Positions 27,544 through 35,903 of a DNA stretch of 64,000 nt are shown piece after piece. The notes under the pieces are model-generated. The model did no database searches. It saw only the letters and a program-made list of their open reading frames with translations, and had not been told where the DNA came from. Position numbers and translations under genes: made by a program. The DNA is from Streptomyces xylophagus (GTDB lineage: Bacteria > Actinomycetota > Actinomycetes > Streptomycetales > Streptomycetaceae). Within the stretch, counting starts at the first letter, position 1. Each line of letters opens with the position of its first letter. Location of the stretch: positions 1 through 64,000 of the forward strand of contig NZ_JNWO01000016.1 of assembly GCF_000716435.1 (NCBI RefSeq). The letters are read 5' to 3'.

Positions 27544-28329
27544 ATGACCAGCAGCGGAAGCCGCCCACGTGATCACTCGGTGCAGTCCGTCGACCGGGCG
27601 GTGTCGATCCTGCAGGTGCTGGCCACACGGGGTCCCAGCGGTGTGACCGAGATCGCCGACGAACTGGGCATCCACAAGTCGACCGTGTTCCGGCTGCTGG
27701 CGACCCTGGAGTCACGGGGCCTGGTCGAGCAGGACACCGAGCGCGGGCGGTACCGCATCGGATACACGATGGTCGAACTCGCCGCAGGGGCGAGCAAGGT
27801 GAACGACCTGTCCCTGCTGAGCCGTCCCGTCTGCCAGGAACTGGCCGCGGCCGTGGGCGACACCGTGAACGTGGCGATCCACGACGGGCACGACGTGATC
27901 ACCATCGACCAGGCGATCGGCGCGGCGGCGATCACGAGCATCGACTGGGTCGGCCGGCGCGCCCCGCTGCACGCCACCGCGGCCGGCAAGCTCTTCCTGG
28001 CGCACATGACCCCCGACCGGGTCGCGGAGGTCTTCGCCAGGGGCGCGGAGAAGTACACCCCGCACACCATCGTCGACCCGACGACCCTCGCGGCGGCGCT
28101 GGAGACGATCCGCGAGCGGGGCTACGCCACCACGAGCGAGGAGCACGAGATCGGACTGGCGGCCATCGCCGCCCCGATCCGCGCCCTGGACGGCAAGGTC
28201 ATCGGGGCCGTGACCCTGTCCGGACCGACCTTCCGCATCGACGAGGACACCGTGCCCGGTCTCGCGGAACAGCTGCTGGCGGCCGCCGCGAAGATCTCCT
28301 GGCGCCGGGGGTACGTGAAACGCGGATGA
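27544..28329 (+). CDS. IclR-family transcriptional regulator, 261 aa
   Basis: N-terminal winged helix (VDRAVSILQVLATRGPSGVT and ELGIHKSTVFRLLATLESR) followed by the IclR effector domain (HATAAGKLFLAHM, then GYATTSEEHEIGLAAIAAPI). It is immediately upstream of the betaine-demethylation operon on the same strand, with a palindrome in the gap, so it is the probable regulator of that operon, sensing the substrate or a catabolite. This regulatory role is inferred from position. Confidence 0.93.
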   Translation: MTSSGSRPRDHSVQSVDRAVSILQVLATRGPSGVTEIADELGIHKSTVFRLLATLESRGLVEQDTERGRYRIGYTMVELAAGASKVNDLSLLSRPVCQELAAAVGDTVNVAIHDGHDVITIDQAIGAAAITSIDWVGRRAPLHATAAGKLFLAHMTPDRVAEVFARGAEKYTPHTIVDPTTLAAALETIRERGYATTSEEHEIGLAAIAAPIRALDGKVIGAVTLSGPTFRIDEDTVPGLAEQLLAAAAKISWRRGYVKRG

Positions 28330-28359
28330 GCACCGTGGGCACGTGAAACGCGGATGAGC
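28313..28359 (+). repeat. 19-bp direct repeat at the IclR gene end
   Basis: acgtgaaacgcggatgagc occurs at 28313-28331, where it includes the IclR stop codon, and again at 28341-28359. The period is 28 bases. It looks like a recent local duplication of the gene end. Confidence 0.8.
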
Positions 28360-28434
28360 GCTGCGCGCACGGCGAGTTAACACGGCGGGCTCTTGACGGC
28401 CGGGGATTCCCAGCTCCACCATTTGTCTCGTATG

Positions 28435-28461
28435 GCGATGCTGTTTTGCATCGCGAAACAG
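28435..28461 (+). promoter_or_regulatory. palindrome, candidate IclR operator
   Basis: gcgatgc (28435-28441) and gcatcgc (28448-28454) are an exact inverted repeat around a six-base spacer; overlapping it, ctgttt (28441-28446) pairs with aaacag (28456-28461). It lies 31 bases before the start of the flavin oxidoreductase gene and just after the IclR gene, the expected place for the operator. Confidence 0.6.
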
Positions 28462-28491
28462 ACGCGCCACAGCATCCTTCGAGGAGCAGCC

Positions 28492-30546
28492 GTGCCCTCA
28501 GCCATCCTTGACCCCTTGCTCCAGCCCTTCCGGCTAAAACACCTCACCCTGCGCAACCGCGTGGTCAGCACCTCCCACGAACCGGCGTTCGGCGAGGACG
28601 GCATGCCCAAGGACCGCTACCGGGCCTACCACCTGGAGAAGGCGCGGGGCGGGGTCGGTCTCACGATGATCGGCGGCTCGGCGGTCGTCTCGCCGGACAG
28701 CCCGCCGGCGTTCGGCAATCTGCTCCTGTACCGCGACGACATCGTCCCGTGGCTGCGCCGGCTCGCCGCCGACGTGCACGAGGCCGGGGCCGCCGTCATG
28801 TGCCAAGTCACCCATCTCGGCCGCCGCACCAGCAACTTCACCGGCGACTGGCTACCGGTGGTGTCCGCCTCACCGCTGCGCGAACCCGCGCACCGCGCCT
28901 TCCCGAAGGCCGCCGAGTCCTGGGACCTGGACCGGATCGTCGCCGACTACGCTTCCGCGGCGGTCCGTTGCCGCGAGGGCGGCCTCGACGGCATCGAACT
29001 GGAGGCGTACGGCCACCTGTTGGACAGCTTCCTCTCCCCCGCGACCAACCACCGCGACGACGAGTGGGGCGGCGCTCTGGAGAAACGCATGGCGTTTCCG
29101 CGCCGGGTGATCCGCGCGGTGCGCGAAGCCGTCGGCCCGGATTTCATCGTCGGGATCCGGATGTCGCTGGACGAGGCACAACCCGGCGGCCTCACTTTTG
29201 ACGAGGCGATCACCGCCGCCCAGCAATACGCCGCCGGCGGCATCGACTTCATCAGCACCATCCACGGCTCCATCGAGCGGGACGCGTCCCTGGCGAAGGC
29301 CATCCCGTCCATCGGCACCCCGCTCGGTCCGTACCTGGACTTCACCGGCGAGATCAAGCGACGCCTCCCCATACCCGTGATGCACGCGGCCCGCATCGCC
29401 GACGTCGCCACCGCGCGGCACGCCCTGCGCGAAGGACTGCTCGACCTGGTCGGCATGACCCGTGCGCAGATCGCCGATCCGCACCTGGTCGCCAAGGTGA
29501 AGTCCGGCCAGGAGGACCGCATCCGGCCCTGCGTCGGGGCGAGTTACTGTCTCGACGCGATCTACGACTCCGGCGACACCAAGTGCGTCCACAACCCGTC
29601 CGTCGGCCGCGAACTCCACCTGCCTCACCTCGTCCCCCTCACAACTGGCCGCCGCAGAAGGGCAGTTGTCGTCGGAGCGGGACCGGCCGGCCTGGAGGCG
29701 GCGCGGGTGCTGGGCGAACGCGGCCACGACGTCGTCCTGTTCGAGGCGAGCGACCAGCCCGGCGGGCAGATCAGGCTCGCCGCGTCGAACCCGCGCCGGG
29801 CCGACCTGATCCAGATCGTCGACTGGCGCCTCGCCGAGTGCAAGATTCTCGGCGTCGACCTACGCCTGGGCGCGTACGCCGAGGCCGACGACGTCCTCGC
29901 CGAACAACCCGACCTGGTGATCGTCGCCACCGGAGGCATGCCCAACCGCAGCTTCCTCACCGCCGGCGAGGACCTGGTCTCCGACACCTGGGACGTGATG
30001 ACGGGCTCGCTGCGGCGTCCGAAGGGCGACATCCTGGTCTACGACGACCACGGCGGCTACCCGGCCATGGACGCCGTGGAGGTCCTCACCGCCTCGCCCG
30101 ACCTCCGGATCGAGTACGTCACCCCGGAGCGCGCCCTCGCCCCCGACGTCGGAAGCATGAACTCCCCTGCTTACCTAAGGGCGTTCACCGCGCACGGTGT
30201 CACCATCACGCTCGCCCAGCGGCTGCGCTCCGTGCGCCGTACCGGGGACGGACGGCTGGCCGCGACCCTCTACAGCGAGTACACCGAGGCCGAGACCGAG
30301 CGGATCGTGGACCACGTGATCGTGGAGCACGGGACCCTGCCTGCGGACGAGTTGTACGTCGAACTCCTCCCCGGATCGCGCAACTTGGGCGAGGTCGACC
30401 ACCGCGCCCTGCTGGCCAACGAGCAGCAGTCCGTGGTCCGCAACGAGGCGGGCCGCTACCAGCTCTTCCGCATCGGCGACGCCGTCGCCTCCCGCAACAT
30501 CCACGCCGCGATCCACGACGCGCTGCGGTTGTGCCTGCCGGTCTGA
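28492..30546 (+). CDS. DgcA-like NADH:flavin oxidoreductase / N-demethylase, 684 aa
   Basis: Old-yellow-enzyme barrel (residues 1-370) joined to an FAD/NAD-binding half, the architecture of trimethylamine dehydrogenase, dimethylglycine demethylase DgcA and stachydrine demethylase. Visible are LTLRNRVVSTSHEPAF, the four-cysteine 4Fe-4S segment from IRPCVGASYCLDAI to TKCVHNPSVG, and the dinucleotide motif [20 protein letters not shown]. Length matches DgcA (about 686). GTG at 28492 has GAGGAG upstream. With the Rieske oxygenase and reductase downstream it likely removes a second N-methyl group from a betaine-derived amine. The exact substrate (glycine betaine, proline betaine or other) cannot be read from the sequence. 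Confidence 0.85.
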   Translation: MPSAILDPLLQPFRLKHLTLRNRVVSTSHEPAFGEDGMPKDRYRAYHLEKARGGVGLTMIGGSAVVSPDSPPAFGNLLLYRDDIVPWLRRLAADVHEAGAAVMCQVTHLGRRTSNFTGDWLPVVSASPLREPAHRAFPKAAESWDLDRIVADYASAAVRCREGGLDGIELEAYGHLLDSFLSPATNHRDDEWGGALEKRMAFPRRVIRAVREAVGPDFIVGIRMSLDEAQPGGLTFDEAITAAQQYAAGGIDFISTIHGSIERDASLAKAIPSIGTPLGPYLDFTGEIKRRLPIPVMHAARIADVATARHALREGLLDLVGMTRAQIADPHLVAKVKSGQEDRIRPCVGASYCLDAIYDSGDTKCVHNPSVGRELHLPHLVPLTTGRRRRAVVVGAGPAGLEAARVLGERGHDVVLFEASDQPGGQIRLAASNPRRADLIQIVDWRLAECKILGVDLRLGAYAEADDVLAEQPDLVIVATGGMPNRSFLTAGEDLVSDTWDVMTGSLRRPKGDILVYDDHGGYPAMDAVEVLTASPDLRIEYVTPERALAPDVGSMNSPAYLRAFTAHGVTITLAQRLRSVRRTGDGRLAATLYSEYTEAETERIVDHVIVEHGTLPADELYVELLPGSRNLGEVDHRALLANEQQSVVRNEAGRYQLFRIGDAVASRNIHAAIHDALRLCLPV

Positions 30547-30578
30547 GCGCCACCCCCGTCCGCACGTCAACTCCCCAG

Positions 30579-30616
30579 TCGTACCGGAGAGATGACCACT
30601 CGTACCGGAGAGATGA
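30579..30616 (+). repeat. 17-bp tandem repeat carrying the Rieske ribosome site
   Basis: tcgtaccggagagatga is present at 30579-30595 and 30600-30616, a 21-bp period. The second copy holds the GGAGAG ribosome site of the Rieske gene starting at 30618; the first holds a duplicate of it. Confidence 0.85.
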
Positions 30617-30617
30617 G

Positions 30618-31871
30618 ATGAAGCAAGCGACCTCCGACGTCGGCGACCTCGTTGCCCGCCGTCCCGCCGGTCAGAGCCTCGAAGCCCCCTTCTACGTCGG
30701 CGAGGAGTTCTTCGACCTCGACATCGAGGCCGTGTTCGCCCGGAGTTGGCTGTTCGTGGCCGCCGAGGCGGAGCTTCCCGAGCCCGGCGACTATGTGACG
30801 GTCGACCTCGGGTCGTACTCGATCATCGTCGTGCGCGACGACGACGAGGACGTCCGGGCCTTCCACAACGTGTGCCGCCACCGCGGGGCGCGCATCCTCA
30901 ACGAAGAGCGCGGCTCGGTGGGCAACATCGTCTGCGGATACCACCGTTGGACATACGGCGTGGACGGCAAGCTGCTGTACGCCGAGTCCCAGGCCCCCGG
31001 CTTCGACCCGTCCTGCTTCGGGCTGCGGTCGGTGCACGCGCGCACGGTGGCCGGGCTGGTCTTCATCTGCCTCGCCGAGGAGCCGCCGGAGGACTTCGAC
31101 GAGGTCGCCGCCCGCATCGCGCCGTACCTCGCACCGCACCGCCTGGCCGAGGCGAAGGTCGCCACACAGATCGACCTGGTCGAGAACGGCAACTGGAAGC
31201 TGACCATGGAGAACAACCGGGAGTGCTACCACTGCGTGGGCCACCCCGAGCTCCAGGCCTGCTACTTCCCCATCTACGGCTACCAGGAGAAGGACCTCCC
31301 GCCCGCGCTGCGCCCCGCCTACGAGCGCTTCCTCGTGGCCGACGCCGAGGCCCGCGAGACCTACGACTCCCTGGGCCTTCCCTACGCCGAGATCGAGGAA
31401 CTGGACACCCGGCCCACCGGTTTCCGCATCCAGCGCGAACCCCTCGACCTCGCCGGGGAGTCGTACACCCCGGACGGCACGGCCGCGTGCAAACGCCTCC
31501 TGGCGGACTTCCCCACCGCCCGCCTGGGCCGCCTGTCCATGCACATCCAGCCCAACTCGTGGTTCCACTTCATGGCCGACCACGCGATCACGTTCTCCGT
31601 GATCCCGCTCGGCCCGGACCGCACCCTCGTCCGCACCACCTGGCTCGTGCACGCCGACGCCGTCGAGGGGATCGACTACGACCTCGACACCCTCACGAAG
31701 GTGTGGAAGGCCACGAACGACCAGGACGCGGTGCTGGTCGCCCGCGCCCACCAGGGCATCAGCAGCCCGGCCTATCTGCCGGGCCCGTACGGCCCGACGG
31801 AGGAACAGGTCGAGGCGTTCGTCAACTGGTACGTGACCAGGCTCAAGGCGCACCTGGAGCTCCAGCCATGA
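30618..31871 (+). CDS. Rieske non-heme iron oxygenase alpha subunit, GbcA-like, 417 aa
   Basis: Ring-hydroxylating-type oxygenase. The Rieske cluster ligands are C86-x-H88 and C106-x2-H109 (CRHRGAR, then CGYH). The mononuclear iron region is MENNRECYHCVGHPEL. This subclass includes glycine betaine monooxygenase (GbcA) and stachydrine demethylase, which hydroxylate an N-methyl group so that formaldehyde is lost. Its stop overlaps the reductase start (ATGA), so the pair is translationally coupled. Aromatic substrates are unlikely because the neighbour is DgcA-like and no beta subunit is present. Confidence 0.88.
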   Translation: MKQATSDVGDLVARRPAGQSLEAPFYVGEEFFDLDIEAVFARSWLFVAAEAELPEPGDYVTVDLGSYSIIVVRDDDEDVRAFHNVCRHRGARILNEERGSVGNIVCGYHRWTYGVDGKLLYAESQAPGFDPSCFGLRSVHARTVAGLVFICLAEEPPEDFDEVAARIAPYLAPHRLAEAKVATQIDLVENGNWKLTMENNRECYHCVGHPELQACYFPIYGYQEKDLPPALRPAYERFLVADAEARETYDSLGLPYAEIEELDTRPTGFRIQREPLDLAGESYTPDGTAACKRLLADFPTARLGRLSMHIQPNSWFHFMADHAITFSVIPLGPDRTLVRTTWLVHADAVEGIDYDLDTLTKVWKATNDQDAVLVARAHQGISSPAYLPGPYGPTEEQVEAFVNWYVTRLKAHLELQP

Positions 31872-32902
31872 GCGAGGACGAGGAGTTGCTGGTCTGCCGT
31901 CAGGTGCAGCCGGTCACGCACGACGTCTCCACGTTCGTGTTCGAGTACGCCGAACCCCGGCTGTTCCGGCACGACCCGGGCCAGTTCCTGACCCTGACCC
32001 TCGACATCGACGGCCGGCCGGTGCAGCGCTGCTACACCATCTCCTCGCCGCCCACCCGCCCCTTCCTGCTCTCGATCACGGTGAAGCGCATACCGGGCGG
32101 GCTCGTGTCGAACTGGCTGCACGACCACCTCGGGCCGGGCGACACCGTACGGGCACACGGACCGCTCGGCGACTTCTCCACGGCCCGGCATCCGGCGCCC
32201 AAGTACCTCTTCCTGTCCGGGGGTGTCGGGGTGACGCCGTCGATGTCGATGACCAGGACGCTGTACGACCTCGCGGACCCCGCCGACGTGGTGTTCGTGC
32301 ACAGCGCGCGCACCCCGGCGGACATCGTCTTCCGCCACGAACTCGACCTCATCGCCGCGACCGCGCCCAACATCCGGATCGTCCACATCTGCGAGGAGGA
32401 CCGCCCGTACGCTCCCTGGGGCGGACATCGCGGCCGGTTGACGATCGAGACGCTCCGGCAGATCGCGCCGGACTTCCTCGAACGGGAGGTCTTCACCTGC
32501 GGCCCCGCCCCCTACATGGCCGCCGTACGGCAGATGCTGTCGGACGCGGGCCTCGACATGGACCGCTACCACGAGGAGAGCTTCACCTTCGAGACACCGA
32601 CCGCACAGGTCGCCGTCCTGCCCGCCACCGCTACGGAGACCGGTTTCAAGGTCGAGTTCACCCGCAGCGGACGCACCGTCGAGTGCGACGCCGACACCTC
32701 GCTCCTCGCCGCCGCGTCCAGAGCCGGCCTGAGCCTGCCGGCCTCCTGCGCGCAGGGCATGTGCGGCACCTGCAAGACGACCCTGCTCTCAGGCTCCGTC
32801 GACATGCGGCACAACGGGGGCATCCGTCCACGCGAGATCGCCCAGAACAAGATCCTGCTCTGCTGCTCGAAGCCGCTGGAGGACGTCGTGATCGACGCGT
32901 AA
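31868..32902 (+). CDS. Rieske-oxygenase reductase with C-terminal 2Fe-2S ferredoxin domain, GbcB-like, 344 aa
   Basis: Electron-transfer partner. The N-terminal FAD domain has RCYTISSPP, the NAD(P) domain has LFLSGGVGVTPSMSM and VFTCGPAPYM, and the C-terminal plant-type ferredoxin has CAQGMCGTCKTTLLSG and a final CC pair. This FAD-NAD-2Fe2S order is that of GbcB-type hybrid reductases. It passes electrons from NAD(P)H to the Rieske subunit encoded just upstream. It is the last gene of the operon and converges on the macro-domain gene. Confidence 0.93.
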   Translation: MSEDEELLVCRQVQPVTHDVSTFVFEYAEPRLFRHDPGQFLTLTLDIDGRPVQRCYTISSPPTRPFLLSITVKRIPGGLVSNWLHDHLGPGDTVRAHGPLGDFSTARHPAPKYLFLSGGVGVTPSMSMTRTLYDLADPADVVFVHSARTPADIVFRHELDLIAATAPNIRIVHICEEDRPYAPWGGHRGRLTIETLRQIAPDFLEREVFTCGPAPYMAAVRQMLSDAGLDMDRYHEESFTFETPTAQVAVLPATATETGFKVEFTRSGRTVECDADTSLLAAASRAGLSLPASCAQGMCGTCKTTLLSGSVDMRHNGGIRPREIAQNKILLCCSKPLEDVVIDA

Positions 32903-32923
32903 GGACCATCCCACCAGGTTCGG

Positions 32924-33439
32924 TCAGCGGACCTGCCGACCGAACGCCTCGTACGCCGCCTCGTCGAAGAGCACGAACGTGACCTCCTCGACCGATGTCT
33001 ACGCCGCCCGCACGGTTTCTACGGCGATGCGCGCGGCGTCATCCATCGGCCAGCCGTAGATACCGGCGGACACGGCGGGGAACGCGACCGTACGGGCGCC
33101 GAGTTCGTCGGCGACGCGCAGCGACTCCCGGTAGCAGGAGGCGAGTTGCTCCGAGCGGTTCTCCTCGCGGGAGTACACGGGTCCTACGGTGTGGATCACC
33201 CACTGGGCGTCCAGTTCGCCCGCCGTCGTCGCGACCGCCTGGCCGGTGTGCAGCCCCTTGCCGTAGTGGGAAGCACGGAGTTTTCGGCAGGCCTCCAGGA
33301 TCGCGGGGCCGCCCCGGCGGTGAATCGCCCCGTCGACTCCTCCGCCGCCCAGGAGGGAGGAGTTGGCCGCGTTGACGATCGCGTCGGCGGTCTGCCGGGT
33401 GATGTCGCCCCGGACGAGGGTGATGGTGACGGCGGTCAT
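32924..33439 (-). pseudogene. macro-domain ADP-ribose hydrolase gene with in-frame TAG
   Basis: The protein starts [20 protein letters not shown] and carries the macro-domain signatures [30 protein letters not shown] and [12 protein letters not shown]. These bind ADP-ribose and hydrolyse O-acetyl-ADP-ribose or ADP-ribosyl adducts. After VETVRAA a TAG occurs at 32999-33001, yet the same frame continues TSVEEVTFVLFDEAAYEAF to a TGA at 32924. Reading the TAG as GAG gives a normal 171-residue protein. The stop removes the last strand and helix, so the 146-residue product may be unstable. It overlaps the upstream oxidoreductase stop (ATGA). Confidence 0.85.
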
Positions 33440-34845
33440 GACTGCCTCAGTCGTCGCCAGACGGCCTTCGCCGCGTTGTGTCCCGACATGCCGTGCACAC
33501 CGGGGCCGGGCGGGGTGGCCGAGGAGCAGATGAAGACGGCCGGGTGCGGGGTGCTGTACGGGGAGAGGGAGAGTTTGGGGCGGAGGAGGATCTGGAGTCC
33601 GGAGACCGCGCCGGAGCCGATGTCGCCGCCCACGTAGTTGGCGTTGCGGGCGGCGAGTTCGGGTGGGCCCGCGGTCGCCCGGGCGAGGACGCGGTCGCGG
33701 AAATCCGGGGCGAAGCGCTCCAGTTGGCGTTCCAGGGCGTCCGTGAGGTCGCCGGTCCAGCCGCTCGGGACATGGCCGTAGGCCCAGAAGACGTGTTTGC
33801 CGGCCGGGGCCCGGGTGGGGTCCACGACGCTGGGCTGCACGGTGATCATGAACGGCTTGTCGGGGGCGCGGTTCTCGCGGGACGCGGCGCGCAGGGCGTT
33901 GCCGATCTCCGTGCTGTCGGCGCCGATCTGTACGGTGCCGGCGGTGCGCGCCTCCTTGGCGGTCCAGGGGACCGGGCCGTCCAGGGCGTAGTCGATCTTG
34001 AAGACGCCGGGGCCGTAGCGGAAGTTCTCGTAGTAGTTGCCGAAGCCGGCGATCTTCGCCAGGGCGGTGGGTGAGGTGTCGAAGACGTAGGCGCGGGCCG
34101 GGGGGAGGTCGTCGAGGCGCTTGACCTCGTAGTCGGTGTGGATCTCGCCGCCGAGGTCCTTCAGGTAGGCGGCCAGGGCGTCCGAGATGGACTGGGAGCC
34201 GCCGCGGGCCACCGGCCAGCCACGCGCGTGTGCCGCCAGTGCGAAGACCAGGCCGACGGCGCCGGTGGCGAAGCCGCTGAGCGGGGCCATGACATGGGCG
34301 ACCAGTCCGGCGAACAGGGTCTTGGCGCGCTCGTCCCGGAAGCGGCTGGTCAGCCAGGTCGACGGGAGCAGGCCGGCCATACCGAAGCGGGCGAGGGTGA
34401 CCGGGTCGCGCGGCAGCGCGGTGAGCGGCAGGGACATGAAGTCGCGGACCAGGGTGTCCCACTTGGGGAGGAAGGGCTCGACCAGCCTGCGGTACGTGCC
34501 CGCGTCGCGCGGTCCGAACGAGGCGGCCGTCTCCGCGACCGACCGCGACAGCACGGCGGCGCTGCCGTCGGTGAACGGATGCGCCATGGGCAGTTCGGCG
34601 TGCAGCCACTCCAGGCCGTAGCGCTCCAGGGGCAGGGCGCGGAACGCGGGCGAGCTGATGCCCAGCGGGTGCGCCGCCGCACAGGGGTCGTGGCGGAAGC
34701 CGGGGAGGGTCAGCTCCTCGGTGCGGGCGCCTCCGCCCACGGTGTCCCGTGCCTCGAACACGGCCACGGAGAAGCCGCGCCGGGCCAGCTCCACGGCAGC
34801 CGTCAGTCCGTTCGGCCCCGCACCCACCACGACCGCATCGAGCAT
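33436..34845 (-). CDS. phytoene-dehydrogenase-like FAD oxidoreductase, 469 aa
   Basis: The N-terminal dinucleotide motif [21 protein letters not shown] and the [19 protein letters not shown] segment place it with CrtI/retinol-saturase-like NAD(P)/FAD oxidoreductases. The C-terminal FAD motif is [16 protein letters not shown]. Substrate is unknown; there are no carotenoid genes nearby. ATG at 34845 has GAAGG eight bases upstream; a GTG at 34854 is the alternative. It is translationally coupled to the macro-domain gene. Confidence 0.88.
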   Translation of the reverse strand: MLDAVVVGAGPNGLTAAVELARRGFSVAVFEARDTVGGGARTEELTLPGFRHDPCAAAHPLGISSPAFRALPLERYGLEWLHAELPMAHPFTDGSAAVLSRSVAETAASFGPRDAGTYRRLVEPFLPKWDTLVRDFMSLPLTALPRDPVTLARFGMAGLLPSTWLTSRFRDERAKTLFAGLVAHVMAPLSGFATGAVGLVFALAAHARGWPVARGGSQSISDALAAYLKDLGGEIHTDYEVKRLDDLPPARAYVFDTSPTALAKIAGFGNYYENFRYGPGVFKIDYALDGPVPWTAKEARTAGTVQIGADSTEIGNALRAASRENRAPDKPFMITVQPSVVDPTRAPAGKHVFWAYGHVPSGWTGDLTDALERQLERFAPDFRDRVLARATAGPPELAARNANYVGGDIGSGAVSGLQILLRPKLSLSPYSTPHPAVFICSSATPPGPGVHGMSGHNAAKAVWRRLRQS

Positions 34846-34954
34846 CGACGGCACCTTCGGACCCCTTCGTCAGCCGATGGCAACTCGGGGTCAGGATATG
34901 CCGCGGGACTGACACTCCCGGGGTCAGCCCGTCAGTCGAGCGGAACCCGTGACC

Positions 34955-35797
34955 CTACGACGCCCTCAGCAGCTCCATGACGCGCCTGGCCGTCGCCGCG
35001 TCCCGGGCCGCCGTGAACGGCAGCGCGTTGCCGCCCGTGATGCGGAACGGCTCTCCGGTGAGGGTGAGGTGGGCACCGCCCGCCTCCTCGACGAGGAGCA
35101 GGCCCGCGGCATGATCCCAGGCCGCTTCCCAACTGAAGGCGGTGGCGTCCAACTCGCCCCGGGCGATGGCGAGATACTCCAGGCCGGCCGAGCCGCACGG
35201 GCGCGTGCGCACGCCGTCCGCCCACAGGCCGAGCAGGGCGCGCTTCTGGGCGTCCGTCGTGTAGTCCGGGTGGGAGGTGGCCACTTCGAGGTCCCGGCCG
35301 GGGTCCGGGGCACCGGAGCGCAGCCGTACGCCGTCGAGGAAGGCGCCGCCGCCCCGCACTGCCGTGGCGAGCTGGTCGCGGGCGGGCGCGTAGGTCCAGG
35401 ACGCGAGCAGTTCGCCGTGCCGGGCGAGGGCGATCAGTGTGCAGAAGCCGGTCTCGCCGCGCACGAACTGCCGTGTCCCGTCGACCGGGTCGACTATCCA
35501 GACCGGGGCGTCGCCCTGTATCGCCTCGTACGTCTCCGGGTCGGCGTGCACCGCTTCCTCGCCGACGACGACGGAGCCGGGCAGGAGGTCGCCGAGCACC
35601 TGCGTGAGATACCGCTCGGCGTTGCGGTCGGCGTCCGTGACCAGGTCGTGCGGGCCGCTCTTCTGGTCGACCTCGTGCGCGGCGAGCTGCCGGAAGCGGG
35701 GCATGATCTCGGTCGCCGCCGCCTTGCGGATCGCTTCTTCGACGTCGGCCGTGTGCTGTACGAGAAACTCGTCGATGGTTTCGGTGTCTTCGATCAT
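34955..35797 (-). CDS. inositol monophosphatase-family phosphatase, 280 aa
   Basis: IMPase/FBPase fold: SGPHDLVTDADRNAE, the metal site VVGEEAVH, then the core motif WIVDPVDGTRQFVRG and the second metal motif WEAAWDHAAGLLLVEEAGG. Streptomyces relatives are annotated as inositol-1-phosphatase or histidinol-phosphatase (HisN type), and the sequence alone does not separate them. The start MIEDTETIDEF matches relatives although GGAGG is only one base from the ATG. It stands alone between the FAD oxidoreductase and the gamma-glutamyltransferase. Confidence 0.92.
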   Translation of the reverse strand: MIEDTETIDEFLVQHTADVEEAIRKAAATEIMPRFRQLAAHEVDQKSGPHDLVTDADRNAERYLTQVLGDLLPGSVVVGEEAVHADPETYEAIQGDAPVWIVDPVDGTRQFVRGETGFCTLIALARHGELLASWTYAPARDQLATAVRGGGAFLDGVRLRSGAPDPGRDLEVATSHPDYTTDAQKRALLGLWADGVRTRPCGSAGLEYLAIARGELDATAFSWEAAWDHAAGLLLVEEAGGAHLTLTGEPFRITGGNALPFTAARDAATARRVMELLRAS

Positions 35798-35903
35798 GCC
35801 TCCATGAGAGCACGCGTCACTGACAATCCCCACCCGCCCGGTGCACTCCGGGTGGAATCACCATGAACACCCGGATCCGGGGATCGGCGCTTTCGCGGGG
35901 GCC

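Noticed and set aside
1033..33439. Sirtuin, TIR and macro-domain genes as one NAD+/ADP-ribose system
   Set aside because: They are about 10-30 kb apart, in separate operons with unrelated neighbours; linkage by theme alone is not evidence.
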